Positions 9,383 to 17,792 of a DNA stretch of 57,348 nucleotides are shown here, one piece after another. The notes beneath the pieces were generated by a model. The model was not told the origin of the DNA, made no database searches, and was given only the letters and a program-made list of their open reading frames with translations. Each line of letters starts with the position of its first letter. Positions within the stretch are counted from its first letter, which is position 1. Source of the DNA: Candidatus Solibacter usitatus. Its GTDB lineage: Bacteria; Acidobacteriota; Terriglobia; Bryobacterales; Bryobacteraceae. Made by a program: the position numbers and the translations under genes. The stretch is taken from positions 1 to 57,348 of the forward strand of contig JACRBC010000084.1 of assembly GCA_016213245.1 (NCBI GenBank), read 5' to 3'.

Positions 9383-10726
9383 ATGCGCGAACCGCCGCTC
9401 AGAGCCGCCGCTGCCGTGCTGGCAGCGGCGCTGTGCTGCTATTTGGCCCTGATCTCGGACGGGCTGAGGACAGGCTACTTTCCCGACGAGATGATGAATC
9501 TCTACGGCTACCTGGGGGGAGGCTGGAAGGCAGCATGGACGGGGCTGCTGCTGCCGTGGCGAGCGTCGTACCGGCCGATGGGGGCGCTCTTTTACCTGCC
9601 GCTGTACGAGGCATTCGGATTGAATCCGCTGCCGGGGCGGATCGTCTGTTTCGTCCTGCTGGCCGCCGGCATGGGCCTGCTGTTTCTGCTGGCGCTGCGC
9701 ATCAGCGGATCGAGAATGGCGGCGGTATTCAGCGTGATGCTGGGCGGCTACCACGCGTGGTTCTCCGACCTCTACTACAGCTCGTCGACCGTGTACGATC
9801 TGCTTGCCTACGTCTTCTGCCTTGGCGCACTGGCCGCGTACGCGGCGGGCCGGCGGCTGGCGTACGGGGCGCTGTTCCTGGCCGCGCTGGAGAGCAAGGA
9901 GACGGCCGTGTTGCTTCCCGTGGCCACGCTGGGGGTGGAGATCGCGCTGCTCGGCGCGCGGCGGGCAAGGGTGGCGGGTCTGGCGGCATTGGCGGCCGCC
10001 GGGGGCTTGCTGTACCTGCTGCCGCGGCTGGCGGGCGGAGCGTTCACCGCGAACGCCGCCTACGCCATCCATCTGGAGGCCGGCTGGATTTGGGAGCGGG
10101 CGCGCAGCTACCTCGGGCTGGCGTTGTTCCAGGGTATGCCGTTGAGCCACGCAGGGGCTACGGCGGCGATTCTGGGCGTGCTGGCGGCGGCGATCGTCTG
10201 CCGGAGCCGCGCGCTGTGGGCGGCGCTGGGCATGGGAGTTCTGTTCGCCATTCCGCCGCTGCTCATCGAGCCGCGGAGCATGTACGCGATGTTCCTGGCC
10301 TCGGCGGGATTCGCCATCGCAGGCGGCATCGCGCTGGCGGCGTTGCTGGACCGCGTCAGGCTGCGCGGCGGGGTTGGCTTGGCCGCGGGGGCGACGCTGC
10401 TGGCAGCAGTTCTGCTGCCTGCAAACCTGGTCACTCGGCCCCAGGCCAACAAGTGGCTGGATGCCGATGCGGGTGTGGTGGCGCGGATCATGGAAGGCTT
10501 CAGCGCGCAGGCGCCGCGCCTGAGGCCGGCCGCGCGGATCCTGATCGTCGACGACCCTCTGCCGTGGGACGACTACCTGCTGACCTTCACTCTGCAGTTG
10601 CTCTACCGCGACCGGACGCTGACGGTGGACCGTGTGAAGCAGGGCGCGAGCACGGCGGCGGACGGCTACGACGTGGTAGCGGACCTGCGCGGGTGGAGGG
10701 TACGGCTCGCGCGGCACCCCAGATAG
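9383..10726 (+). CDS. Polytopic membrane protein, possibly GT39/PMT-like
   Basis: A 447-residue protein with about ten hydrophobic segments. After the first helix comes GYFPDEMMNLYGYL, which resembles the acidic motif in the first external loop of GT-C glycosyltransferases. The C-terminal 80 residues are soluble and contain ILIVDDPLPWDDYLL. This could be a lipid-linked-sugar glycosyltransferase, but the family cannot be assigned with confidence. The ATG at 9383 is 2 bp after the stop of the methyltransferase gene, so the pair may be cotranscribed; a GTG at 9377 is an alternative start. Confidence 0.7.
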   Translation: MREPPLRAAAAVLAAALCCYLALISDGLRTGYFPDEMMNLYGYLGGGWKAAWTGLLLPWRASYRPMGALFYLPLYEAFGLNPLPGRIVCFVLLAAGMGLLFLLALRISGSRMAAVFSVMLGGYHAWFSDLYYSSSTVYDLLAYVFCLGALAAYAAGRRLAYGALFLAALESKETAVLLPVATLGVEIALLGARRARVAGLAALAAAGGLLYLLPRLAGGAFTANAAYAIHLEAGWIWERARSYLGLALFQGMPLSHAGATAAILGVLAAAIVCRSRALWAALGMGVLFAIPPLLIEPRSMYAMFLASAGFAIAGGIALAALLDRVRLRGGVGLAAGATLLAAVLLPANLVTRPQANKWLDADAGVVARIMEGFSAQAPRLRPAARILIVDDPLPWDDYLLTFTLQLLYRDRTLTVDRVKQGASTAADGYDVVADLRGWRVRLARHPR

Positions 10727-10743
10727 GGGTGGTGCGGAACCGG

Positions 10744-11091
10744 TCAGCCGGCGCGCCGGAGCTCAGCCGTCGAGTTCGGCGCAAACAGCGGCGTCAGGTC
10801 ATGCTGAATGGTCTGCCAGAGGATGGTCTCGTCCACGGATTCATATTCGTGACGATAGATGTTGCCAGAGGCGGCGACGGCGACCCAATCGATTGCAGGG
10901 TGGCGCTCCTTCAGGTCGTCCGGCAGGCGGCGGGATGCCTCTGAGATGATCTCCAGAGCGCGCGTGACTGTATACACTGTTCTGCGATCCGAGCAGAATT
11001 GCGGGAAGTCCATCCTCGCAGTGAAAGACAGGACCGCGTCGATGTTGTCGCGGATATCACGCAGGCGCTGGGCTGGGTTCTTAGAAGACAT
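10744..11091 (-). CDS. hepT: HepT-like HEPN (DUF86) toxin
   Basis: A 115-residue all-helical HEPN protein, the toxin half of an MNT-HEPN (type VII) module; HepT proteins act as RNases or tRNA-cleaving toxins. Family landmarks are RLRDIRDNIDAVLSF at the N-terminus and GNIYRHEYESVDE near residue 83. The canonical HEPN catalytic pattern is R-X4-6-H; here the Arg directly precedes the His (RH) and the usual upstream Arg is Gly. This is a recognised DUF86 variant as far as I recall, but it affects whether the protein is an active nuclease. The start at 11091 overlaps the end of the MNT gene by 11 bp. Confidence 0.85.
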   Translation of the reverse strand: MSSKNPAQRLRDIRDNIDAVLSFTARMDFPQFCSDRRTVYTVTRALEIISEASRRLPDDLKERHPAIDWVAVAASGNIYRHEYESVDETILWQTIQHDLTPLFAPNSTAELRRAG

Positions 11092-11389
11092 CGACTGCAT
11101 CCCGGAGGATATTGTCGCGGAGGAGCGGCTTGAGCGTCTTGCGGTTGACGACATCGCCGGGACTGTCCAGCAGTTCGCCGATGTAGATCTTCAGCCGGGC
11201 GTACTGGAAGACGCCAATCGGGTGTTCAGCGTCGAGATCCACCAGGATGTCGATATCGCTGGCCGGACTCGCCTCGCCTCGCGCGACAGAGCCGAAGACC
11301 GCTGCATGTCGAACACCGAGCCTACGGAGCTGAGGCTCGTGAATCTTCAGCGTCTCGACGACTTGATGCAGGCTGGCTGGCATAGTCAT
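11081..11389 (-). CDS. mntA: MNT-type nucleotidyltransferase antitoxin
   Basis: A 102-residue minimal nucleotidyltransferase. The polymerase-beta-type signature GSVARGEASPASDIDILVD is complete (G-S, then D-x-D). In studied MntA-HepT systems this enzyme neutralises the toxin by adding AMP to it near the HEPN active site. It is the upstream gene of the pair and overlaps hepT by 11 bp. The start is the ATG at 11389 (MTMPAS); an internal Met two codons later is possible. Confidence 0.88.
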   Translation of the reverse strand: MTMPASLHQVVETLKIHEPQLRRLGVRHAAVFGSVARGEASPASDIDILVDLDAEHPIGVFQYARLKIYIGELLDSPGDVVNRKTLKPLLRDNILRDAVDVF

Positions 11390-11438
11390 GGAAGAGTCTA
11401 GCAGACGAGATAGCGGCCGGGGAGCACCGCAGGCCGGT

Positions 11439-11806
11439 TCAGGCGGCGCGGGCGAGGGTGGGGTTGGAGCGGGCGGGGCCGGGGCGTAATCGCCGCCAGG
11501 CGAGTTCGAGGAGGTTGAGGAGGATGGCGGCGGCGAGAAGGCCGGGCCAGAGGCGGAGGGAGGAGGGCAGCAAGCGGCCGGCGGGGTAGGCGGAGGGCTG
11601 CTGGAGGAGCTGGGGTTGGAGCCCCAGGTGGTGAGTTCGGGTTCGGGGAAGGCGCGGGACTCGGCGAGAGGGGACCGGAAGCGTCGGGGCCGGTGGCGAA
11701 GAGGACGGGGGCTTGCCGGGGGCGGGCGGCGATGGGAAGAGGCGGTATTCGGCGGCGCGCAGGCCGTTGGCGCCGTCGTGGGTCAGGGTGGTTTAGCCGG
11801 GTTGGC
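11439..11806 (-). pseudogene. Decayed copy of the 3' end of the vWA gene
   Basis: This stretch aligns with about 12604-13125, the last 520 bp of the intact vWA gene, in the same orientation. Its stop codon is at the equivalent place, and the last codons read SNPTLARAA against SNPSLARAA in the intact gene. There are internal deletions, including about 55 bp near 11592 compared with the region at 12750-12805, and the frame is broken. Substitutions are frequent, so the duplication is not recent. The copy and the original bracket the HigBA-type module. Nothing else is visible between 11390 and 11438. Confidence 0.88.
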
Positions 11807-11905
11807 TGAATTGCCTGCTCCACTTCGCAGGTGGAGGGTGCGGATTTCGCGTTCCAAGAGATAGGGAGGGAGGAGTGAGCGGCCAGCGAAGCGCTCTGTT
11901 CTTGC

Positions 11906-11923
11906 GGTAACTTATGTGTTACC
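11906..11923. promoter_or_regulatory. Palindrome upstream of the HigBA-type module
   Basis: GGTAAC and GTTACC form a perfect 6-bp inverted repeat around TTATGT, ending 9 bp before the TTG start of the toxin. Position and symmetry suggest an operator for the downstream HTH antitoxin. Binding is inferred, not shown. Confidence 0.5.
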
Positions 11924-11932
11924 ATTGGCACG

Positions 11933-12283
11933 TTGAGAGAAGTCGAGATTCTGGAGTTGCTGGATCCCTGGGGCCGATCTCCGTTTGCACGTTGGTTCGA
12001 CGGTCTGAACAGTACCGCAGCGGCGCGCGTGAGCGTGGCCTTGACACGACTGCGTCAAGGGAACTTCTCGAATGTCGAGGGCGCCGGGGCCGGCGTGTAC
12101 GAGTTGAAAATGGATTTCGGTCCAGGGTATCGAGTCTATTTTGGCAAGGACGGCGAACGGCTGGTGATTCTGCTGGGCGGGAGCGCAAAGCAGCGGCAAG
12201 GCACCGCGATCGCCGCGGCCCAAGCGGCGTGGGCCGGGTACAGGCGGCGGAAGGGCGAGAAGGAGTTGATCAAATGGCACTGA
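11933..12283 (+). CDS. higB: HigB-like addiction module toxin (RelE superfamily)
   Basis: A 116-residue toxin of the phage Gp49/HigB branch of the RelE superfamily, ribosome-dependent mRNA interferases in characterised members. Landmarks are FARWFDGLN, GVYELKMDFGPGYRVYF and LVILLGGSAKQRQ, which match the addiction-module killer family closely. The start is TTG at 11933, just after the palindrome; there is no in-frame ATG giving a complete domain. Toxin precedes antitoxin, as in higBA, and the genes overlap by 10 bp (12274-12283). Confidence 0.85.
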   Translation: MREVEILELLDPWGRSPFARWFDGLNSTAAARVSVALTRLRQGNFSNVEGAGAGVYELKMDFGPGYRVYFGKDGERLVILLGGSAKQRQGTAIAAAQAAWAGYRRRKGEKELIKWH

Positions 12284-12588
12284 CAAGGGCGTTTCGGGAG
12301 ACCGTGTTCAATCGCGCGCAGCGGGATGGCGCGTTTCGCAGGGCGCTGCTGTCGGAGGCAGTGAACGCCTATCTGGGCGGCGACGAAAGCACAGGTAAGG
12401 CGGTGTTGCGTGACGTGATCAACGCCACCGTGGGCTTTGAGGGCTTGGCGGCCGAGATGCAGAAGCCGAGCAAGAGCGTCCATCGGATGCTGGGACCGCG
12501 CGGCAATCCCAACGCCGCGAACTTCTTCGCCATTCTTCAAGTGCTGCAGAAGAAGATCGGGGTGAAGCTGAAGGTGCGAGCGGCGTAG
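12274..12588 (+). CDS. higA: HTH antitoxin of the HigA-like / addiction-module family
   Basis: A 104-residue helix-turn-helix protein. The segment VGFEGLAAEMQKPSKSVHRM is the recognisable HTH, followed by LGPRGNPNAANFFAILQVLQ, the usual C-terminal pattern of antitoxins that pair with this killer family. It should bind the toxin and repress the operon. The ATG at 12274 lies inside the toxin gene, consistent with translational coupling. Its stop is only 15 bp from the convergent stop of the vWA gene. Confidence 0.85.
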   Translation: MALTRAFRETVFNRAQRDGAFRRALLSEAVNAYLGGDESTGKAVLRDVINATVGFEGLAAEMQKPSKSVHRMLGPRGNPNAANFFAILQVLQKKIGVKLKVRAA

Positions 12589-12603
12589 GCGCGGCCGGCG
12601 GGC

Positions 12604-15600
12604 TCAGGCGGCGCGGGCCAACGAAGGGTTGGAGCGGGCGGGGCCGGGCCGCAAGCGGCGCCAGGCGAGTTCGAAGAGGTTGAGGAGGATGGCGGCGGCG
12701 AGGAGGCCGGGCCAGAGGCGGAGGGAAGAGGGGAGGGAGCGGCCGGCGGGGTCGAAGATCTGCTTGGGGGTGGGGTTGAAGCGGCCGCCGGTGTAGGCGG
12801 AGAGCTGCTGGAGGAGCTGGGGGTTGGAGCCCCAGGTGGTGAGCTCAGGCTCGGGGAGATAGAGGCCGAGTTCGGGGAAGGCGCGGGAGTCGGCCAGCGG
12901 GCGGACGCGGAAGAGGCCCTTGCGGTTGGCGATGGGGACGGTGGCGCGAAAGTGATCGGCGGCGAGGCGGGTGACGGCAAGCGGGGCCTGGAAGCCTTCG
13001 GGGCCGATGGCGAAGCGGGCGGGGGGCTTGGCGGGAGCCGGTACGGCAGGGGAGAGACGATACTCGGCGACGAGCAGGCCGCTCGCGGCATCGTGGGTGA
13101 GGGTGGTCTCGCCGGGCTGGGCGTGGGGGAGAAGATCGCGAAGGAGGTTGGCCCAGAAGCGGTCGTAGCCAGGCCAGGAGACCCAGGCTTCGGCCCAGCG
13201 GGACTTGGCGTCGGAGGTGAAGACGGAGACGCGGCCGAGGCCGTATTGCCAGCGGGCGAGGAGGGGGTCGTCGGAGGGGGACCCGCTTGCTGACGCGCGC
13301 GGCTCTGACGCTGACGCGCGCGGCTCTGACACGGCTGAGTTGGCGATGGTGAGGATGGTCTCGGCGGTGGGCTTGGCGATGAAGCGGACGTAGCCTTTGA
13401 GCTGGGGAGCCTGCTCGATGGGCAGGCCGTCGAGGATCTCGGCCTTGTGGTGGACCTTGGGCCGGATGAGCTTCTCGACGGTGGTGGAGCCGGTGTGCTC
13501 CTGGACATCCTTGATGAGGATCTGTTCGAGGCCGGAGGGGTCGGTGAGGAAGTAGGCCCGGCCTTTGGCGTTGAGGGCGATGCGTTCGAGGTAGGCGCGG
13601 TTGACGTCCTGGCCGAGGCCGACGGTGGAGATGGTGATGCGGTTGGCGGCGGCGTCCTTGGCGACGTTCATGGAGTCGCCCTCCTCGGAGATGCCGTCGG
13701 TGAGCAGGACGATGTGCTTGTATGCGCCGGTGGCGGGGATCATGCGCTTATAGGCCTCGGCGAGGGCGGGGGCGATCTGGGTACCGCCGTCGGGGGTGAT
13801 GCCACTGATGAGGCGCTTGATGAGGGTGCGATCCTCGGCGCGGCGGATGGGGACGGCCCACTGGTGGGAGTTGTCGAAAATGAGCACGCCGACATTGTCG
13901 ATGGGGCGGAGGTTATCGATCACTCCGATGGCGGAGAGGCGGGCCAGCTCCATCTTGCGGCCTTCCATGGAGGAGGACTTGTCGACGATCAGGATGACGG
14001 CGGCGCCCTCGGGGCTGCGGGGCGGGGCGACGGTGGCGGGCAGCGTGCGGTCGAGCGGGTCCTCGAAGGGGCGCTGCTTCTTGTCGACGTAGATGTTGCG
14101 CTCGCCGCCGATGATCATCAGGCCGCCGCCCTGCTGGACGTAGCGCTCGAGCTCGGACTTGCGGGACTGAGGGATGGACTCGAGGTCCCAGTTGTTGAAG
14201 AGAACTACCTGGTAGTCGCTAAAGGCGGCGTCGCGGAAATCCACGCTCGAGACGACGTCAAACTGGGCGGTGTTTAGAGTGCCGAAGAGGTGGCTCTCCA
14301 TGCCCGGCGGATCCTGCGAGAGGTAGAGCAGGCGGGGGCGGCGGAGGTTGACGGCCTGCTGGAAGCGAAGCTCGCCGAGGGCGCCGGCTTTGAGATGGAT
14401 GACGAGGTCGATGGCGCCCGGGGTGGCGATGGAGGCGGTGACGTGGAGGTTGTTGAGGCCCGGTTCGAGGGTGACGGGGCTGAGGCCGAGGGTCCTGCCT
14501 TCGCCGCTGAGTTCGAGCGTGCCGGACGCGCGTTCGGGGCTGGAGACGGAGATCTCGATGGGGATGCGCTCGCCGGTGAAGGCGGACTCGGGCAGGCGGA
14601 TGGACTCGAGCTTGAGACGCGGCTCAGCGCGGCCGGGAAGGGCGAAGGTATCGATGGGGATGCCGAGCTGGCGGGCCTGCCAGGCGGCGCGGGCGACCGA
14701 GCCCGAGTTTTCGCGGCCGTCGGAGATGAGGACGAGGCGGGGGATGAGGCCGGCGGGCAGTGCGGTGGAGGCTTCGCGGATGGCGGCTTCGAGGCTGGTG
14801 GCGCGGCCGGCTTCGCCGCCTGTTCCGCGCAGTCTCCAGCCGGAGGCGAACTCCTGGGGCGCGGGGTTGCGGACGGAGCGGGCGAAGGGAAGGACGCGGA
14901 CGATGTTGCGGCCACGAGCGTCGTCGATGGAGGCGGTGAGGCGCGAGGCACGGTCGAGATCGGCGGCCGGGATGCTGGCCGATGTATCGGGCAGGACGGC
15001 GACGGCGAGCTTGGTTTCGGGGATGGAGATGCCGGGCTCGATGAGGCTGAGCAGGGCAGCGGCGACGGCGGCGGCCTTGAGGGCCAGCGAGAGGCGGGAG
15101 TGGGGGCGGTTGCGGAAGAGCCACCATTCCAGGGCGATGAGCGCGGCGCCGAGGAGGGCGAGCAACTGCCAGAAGTCGCCGGGCAGGCTGGAGGCAGCGG
15201 AGGCTTTGGCAAGACCGCGCGGGGTGGCGGGGGGCGGCTCCCACTGGGCCGAACCAAGGCCGGGAAGGGAGAGGGCGAAGACGAGTTCGGAGCCCGGAGA
15301 GAGCACTCGGACGATGGAGGGAGATGCGGTGAAGAAGCGGAGAGTGCGGCCGTCGAGGGTGAAGGGGAGATCGGCGCCCTGAGCGTCGATGACGCGGACC
15401 TTGTCCGACGGCGCGGCCTGGGGCAGGTCGACGGAGAGAGCGCCGGGGGTGGTGGCGAGGACTTCGAGGCGGCGGAAGGTGTCGGGGTCGGCCCACTGGA
15501 AGATGTTGGCGAACAGGAGCGGCGTGGCGAGCTCGAAGCGCAGGTCGCTCTTGAGGGGATGGAAACCGATGGTGACGGCGCCGGGGCGGGCGGTGATCAG

Positions 15601-16881
15601 GGCGCCCTGGGCGGACGAGGCGACGACGAATTCGCCTGAGGAGGGGATGAGAACGCGGGCGTTGGTCAGGCGGATGTCGCGGGAGTGGATGCCGGCGGCG
15701 ACGGGGTGGGCGGCGTTCCAACTGGTGATGGCGGCCGCGTCCGAGCCGGGATTGATGAAGAGGGCGGGGGAGGAAGGCGCGCGGCCGGGGTTGAAGGAGT
15801 CGAGGATGACGAGGCCGGCGTCGACGTTCGGCTGATACTGGCTGGGCGGAAGGAACGTAGGCTGAACGCGGGCGTCGGAGGAGAGGATGGGGCGGAGGAG
15901 TTCGGGCTCGCTGGTAAAGACGGTGACGCGGAGGCGGCGCGGGGCGGGGATTTCAACGGTGGCTCGGTTGTCGGCGGGGAGCGAGTCGCGGACGTTGAGG
16001 CGGGCTTCGAGCCAACCGGCGGCGGTGGCCCGGAAAGAAAAGGCCGCGGAGGCTTCGCCGTTGGCAGGCAGGCTCAGGAGCTGGTTGTTGACGAGTGCGC
16101 CGCCGAAGCCGGCGATGAAGGGGAAGGTGCGGGGAGAGCTGGAGTAGTTACGGGCGGTGACGGATACGTCCAGGAGAGTGGCATCGCCGGGGGAGCGGCG
16201 CACGGTGATGCGCGTGAGGCCGAAGTTGGGGCCGGGCGGCGGGGTGGAGAGGACGCGGAGGTTGGGCGGAGCGGCGAGGCCGGCGTGGGGTTCGGCGAGT
16301 CCGGGGCCGGCATAGACGATTTCGCCGGGGGCGCGGCCTTCGAGGCGTTGAGCCTGGAGGGCGAGGTCGAAGGCGGGCTGGAGGTCGAGGGCGGAGGAGG
16401 AGGGCTGGGAGGCGGTGATGGCGGCCTGGAGGGCGGCGAGGTTGGAGTCGAAGCGGGTGGCGGGGGTGGCGAGGGAGCCGGCGCGGACGACCATGACGCG
16501 GTCCTGCGGGGGGAGCCGGCGAAGCCACTGGAGGGCGAGGCGGCGTGCCTCGGCCATCTGGGCGGGGATCTGCATCCAGGCGGAGGTGTCGAGCAGGAGG
16601 ACGTGGTCGCGTCCGGAGGAGGCGGAGGGGCCGAAGCGCGGCTGGGCGATGGCGAGGAGAAGGCAGGCGATGGCCAGGAGCTGGAGGATGAGGGACCAGG
16701 GCTGGTCGATGCGGCGGCGGCGGGTCTGGTCGACGTTCTTGAGGGCGTGTTCCCAGAAGCGCAGGGTGGCGACGGTGTAGCGGCGGCGGGAGCGGATGAG
16801 GAGATAGAGAGCGACTGTGACGGCGGAGGCCGCTGAGAAGAGGGCGAGGAACTCGAGGGCGCTCAGGTTAAGGAAAAACAT
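12604..16881 (-). CDS. Giant BatA-like protein with three vWA domains
   Basis: A 1,425-residue protein. Residues 1-85 are a BatA-type N-terminus with two membrane segments. A first vWA domain starts near 92 but its metal motif is DTSAW, not D-x-S-x-S. A second membrane stretch near 570-610 precedes a second vWA (DTSAS, about 625). A glutamine-amidotransferase-like fold with YVQQGGGLMIIGGERN follows from about 848, then a third vWA with a full motif DKSSS near 963, and a final membrane helix near 1,390. It looks like a fusion of a BatA-like protein with a second vWA/GATase protein; the frame is open throughout, with no sign of a frameshift. Residues about 1183-1200 are translated repeat sequence. 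It is last in an operon with MoxR and DUF58, 3 bp after DUF58. Confidence 0.85.
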   Translation of the reverse strand: MFFLNLSALEFLALFSAASAVTVALYLLIRSRRRYTVATLRFWEHALKNVDQTRRRRIDQPWSLILQLLAIACLLLAIAQPRFGPSASSGRDHVLLLDTSAWMQIPAQMAEARRLALQWLRRLPPQDRVMVVRAGSLATPATRFDSNLAALQAAITASQPSSSALDLQPAFDLALQAQRLEGRAPGEIVYAGPGLAEPHAGLAAPPNLRVLSTPPPGPNFGLTRITVRRSPGDATLLDVSVTARNYSSSPRTFPFIAGFGGALVNNQLLSLPANGEASAAFSFRATAAGWLEARLNVRDSLPADNRATVEIPAPRRLRVTVFTSEPELLRPILSSDARVQPTFLPPSQYQPNVDAGLVILDSFNPGRAPSSPALFINPGSDAAAITSWNAAHPVAAGIHSRDIRLTNARVLIPSSGEFVVASSAQGALITARPGAVTIGFHPLKSDLRFELATPLLFANIFQWADPDTFRRLEVLATTPGALSVDLPQAAPSDKVRVIDAQGADLPFTLDGRTLRFFTASPSIVRVLSPGSELVFALSLPGLGSAQWEPPPATPRGLAKASAASSLPGDFWQLLALLGAALIALEWWLFRNRPHSRLSLALKAAAVAAALLSLIEPGISIPETKLAVAVLPDTSASIPAADLDRASRLTASIDDARGRNIVRVLPFARSVRNPAPQEFASGWRLRGTGGEAGRATSLEAAIREASTALPAGLIPRLVLISDGRENSGSVARAAWQARQLGIPIDTFALPGRAEPRLKLESIRLPESAFTGERIPIEISVSSPERASGTLELSGEGRTLGLSPVTLEPGLNNLHVTASIATPGAIDLVIHLKAGALGELRFQQAVNLRRPRLLYLSQDPPGMESHLFGTLNTAQFDVVSSVDFRDAAFSDYQVVLFNNWDLESIPQSRKSELERYVQQGGGLMIIGGERNIYVDKKQRPFEDPLDRTLPATVAPPRSPEGAAVILIVDKSSSMEGRKMELARLSAIGVIDNLRPIDNVGVLIFDNSHQWAVPIRRAEDRTLIKRLISGITPDGGTQIAPALAEAYKRMIPATGAYKHIVLLTDGISEEGDSMNVAKDAAANRITISTVGLGQDVNRAYLERIALNAKGRAYFLTDPSGLEQILIKDVQEHTGSTTVEKLIRPKVHHKAEILDGLPIEQAPQLKGYVRFIAKPTAETILTIANSAVSEPRASASEPRASASGSPSDDPLLARWQYGLGRVSVFTSDAKSRWAEAWVSWPGYDRFWANLLRDLLPHAQPGETTLTHDAASGLLVAEYRLSPAVPAPAKPPARFAIGPEGFQAPLAVTRLAADHFRATVPIANRKGLFRVRPLADSRAFPELGLYLPEPELTTWGSNPQLLQQLSAYTGGRFNPTPKQIFDPAGRSLPSSLRLWPGLLAAAILLNLFELAWRRLRPGPARSNPSLARAA
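13280..13331 (-). repeat. Two copies of the dispersed repeat inside the vWA gene
   Basis: On the minus strand this reads as two adjacent copies of the repeat also found in fadA and upstream of moxR. They encode SEPRASASEPRASASGS between the third vWA domain and the C-terminal part. The frame is preserved, so the insertion sits in a tolerant linker. Confidence 0.88.
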
Positions 16882-16884
16882 GGG

Positions 16885-17790
16885 TCAGGCGCCGCGGGCG
16901 AGCTCGGCGCCGGTCTGGTTGAGAGCCTGGAAGATGGCCTCTTCCAGAGGGACGGAGGTGGAGAAGCCGGCGTAACGGCCGCCGGAACGAAGGGCGAGGT
17001 TTTCGATAGCGCCGGCGTAGCGGTCAAAGGCCTGGGTGTAGGCGCGGCAGGCGTTGGGGTCGAGGGAGAGTTCGAGGTTCGCGCCGGATTCGGAGTCAGT
17101 CAGGGCGACGTCGCCGGAGAGGGCGGGCTCACGGTCGGAGGGAGACCAGAGCTGGACGAGGACGAGTTCGTTGCCGAAGTCGGCGAGGTACTGGAGGGGC
17201 TTGAGGGCGTCGGAGTCGTCGAGGAAGTCGGAGACGATGATGAGCAGTCCGGGCTTCTGGTAGGCGGAGATAAAGAGACGGGCGACGTCGAAGAAGGAGG
17301 TCTTGCCGCCGGGCTCGACGGCGGAGAGGAAGTCGTTGACGGGACCGAAGCGATGGCGGCCGCCGGAGGCGAGGAAGGTGTCGTCGAGGCGCTGGTGGAA
17401 GGGCTGGAGAAGGATGGAGTCGTGGCGGACCAGGCCGACGTAAGTGAGGGCGGCGGCCAGGCGGCGGCCGAAGTCGAACTTGGACGGAGCGCCGGCGAGG
17501 GGCGCGGCGGTCATGGAGAGAGAGGCGTCGAGGAGGATGCGGATGGGGGTGCGGGGCTCGACCTGAAACATTTTGAGGAAGAGCTTTTCCAGGCGCAGGT
17601 AAGCGCGCCAGTTGACGGCGCGCAGGTCGTCGCCCTGGTGGAAGTGGCGGTGGTCGAGGAACTCCTGGCCGGGGCCGGCGTAGCGCGAGCGGTTGTGTCC
17701 GCCGACGAGGCCGCGGAAGGACTTGTGCCAGCGGATGGTGAGCCGCTCAAGCCGTTCAAGGAGCTGGCGATCGAGGAGCGGCGTGGGCAT
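16885..17790 (-). CDS. DUF58 domain protein
   Basis: A 301-residue DUF58 protein of the type encoded beside MoxR ATPases. The landmark segment is RSRYAGPGQEFLDHRHFHQGDD cut here to GPGQEF and the D-LRAVNW box, then a degenerate vWA-like part (ILLDASLSM). Role inferred from context: part of a MoxR-vWA chaperone-like system acting on envelope proteins. The ATG at 17790 is 2 bp after the moxR stop; longer frames upstream lie inside moxR. Confidence 0.9.
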   Translation of the reverse strand: MPTPLLDRQLLERLERLTIRWHKSFRGLVGGHNRSRYAGPGQEFLDHRHFHQGDDLRAVNWRAYLRLEKLFLKMFQVEPRTPIRILLDASLSMTAAPLAGAPSKFDFGRRLAAALTYVGLVRHDSILLQPFHQRLDDTFLASGGRHRFGPVNDFLSAVEPGGKTSFFDVARLFISAYQKPGLLIIVSDFLDDSDALKPLQYLADFGNELVLVQLWSPSDREPALSGDVALTDSESGANLELSLDPNACRAYTQAFDRYAGAIENLALRSGGRYAGFSTSVPLEEAIFQALNQTGAELARGA

Positions 17791-17792
17791 GA

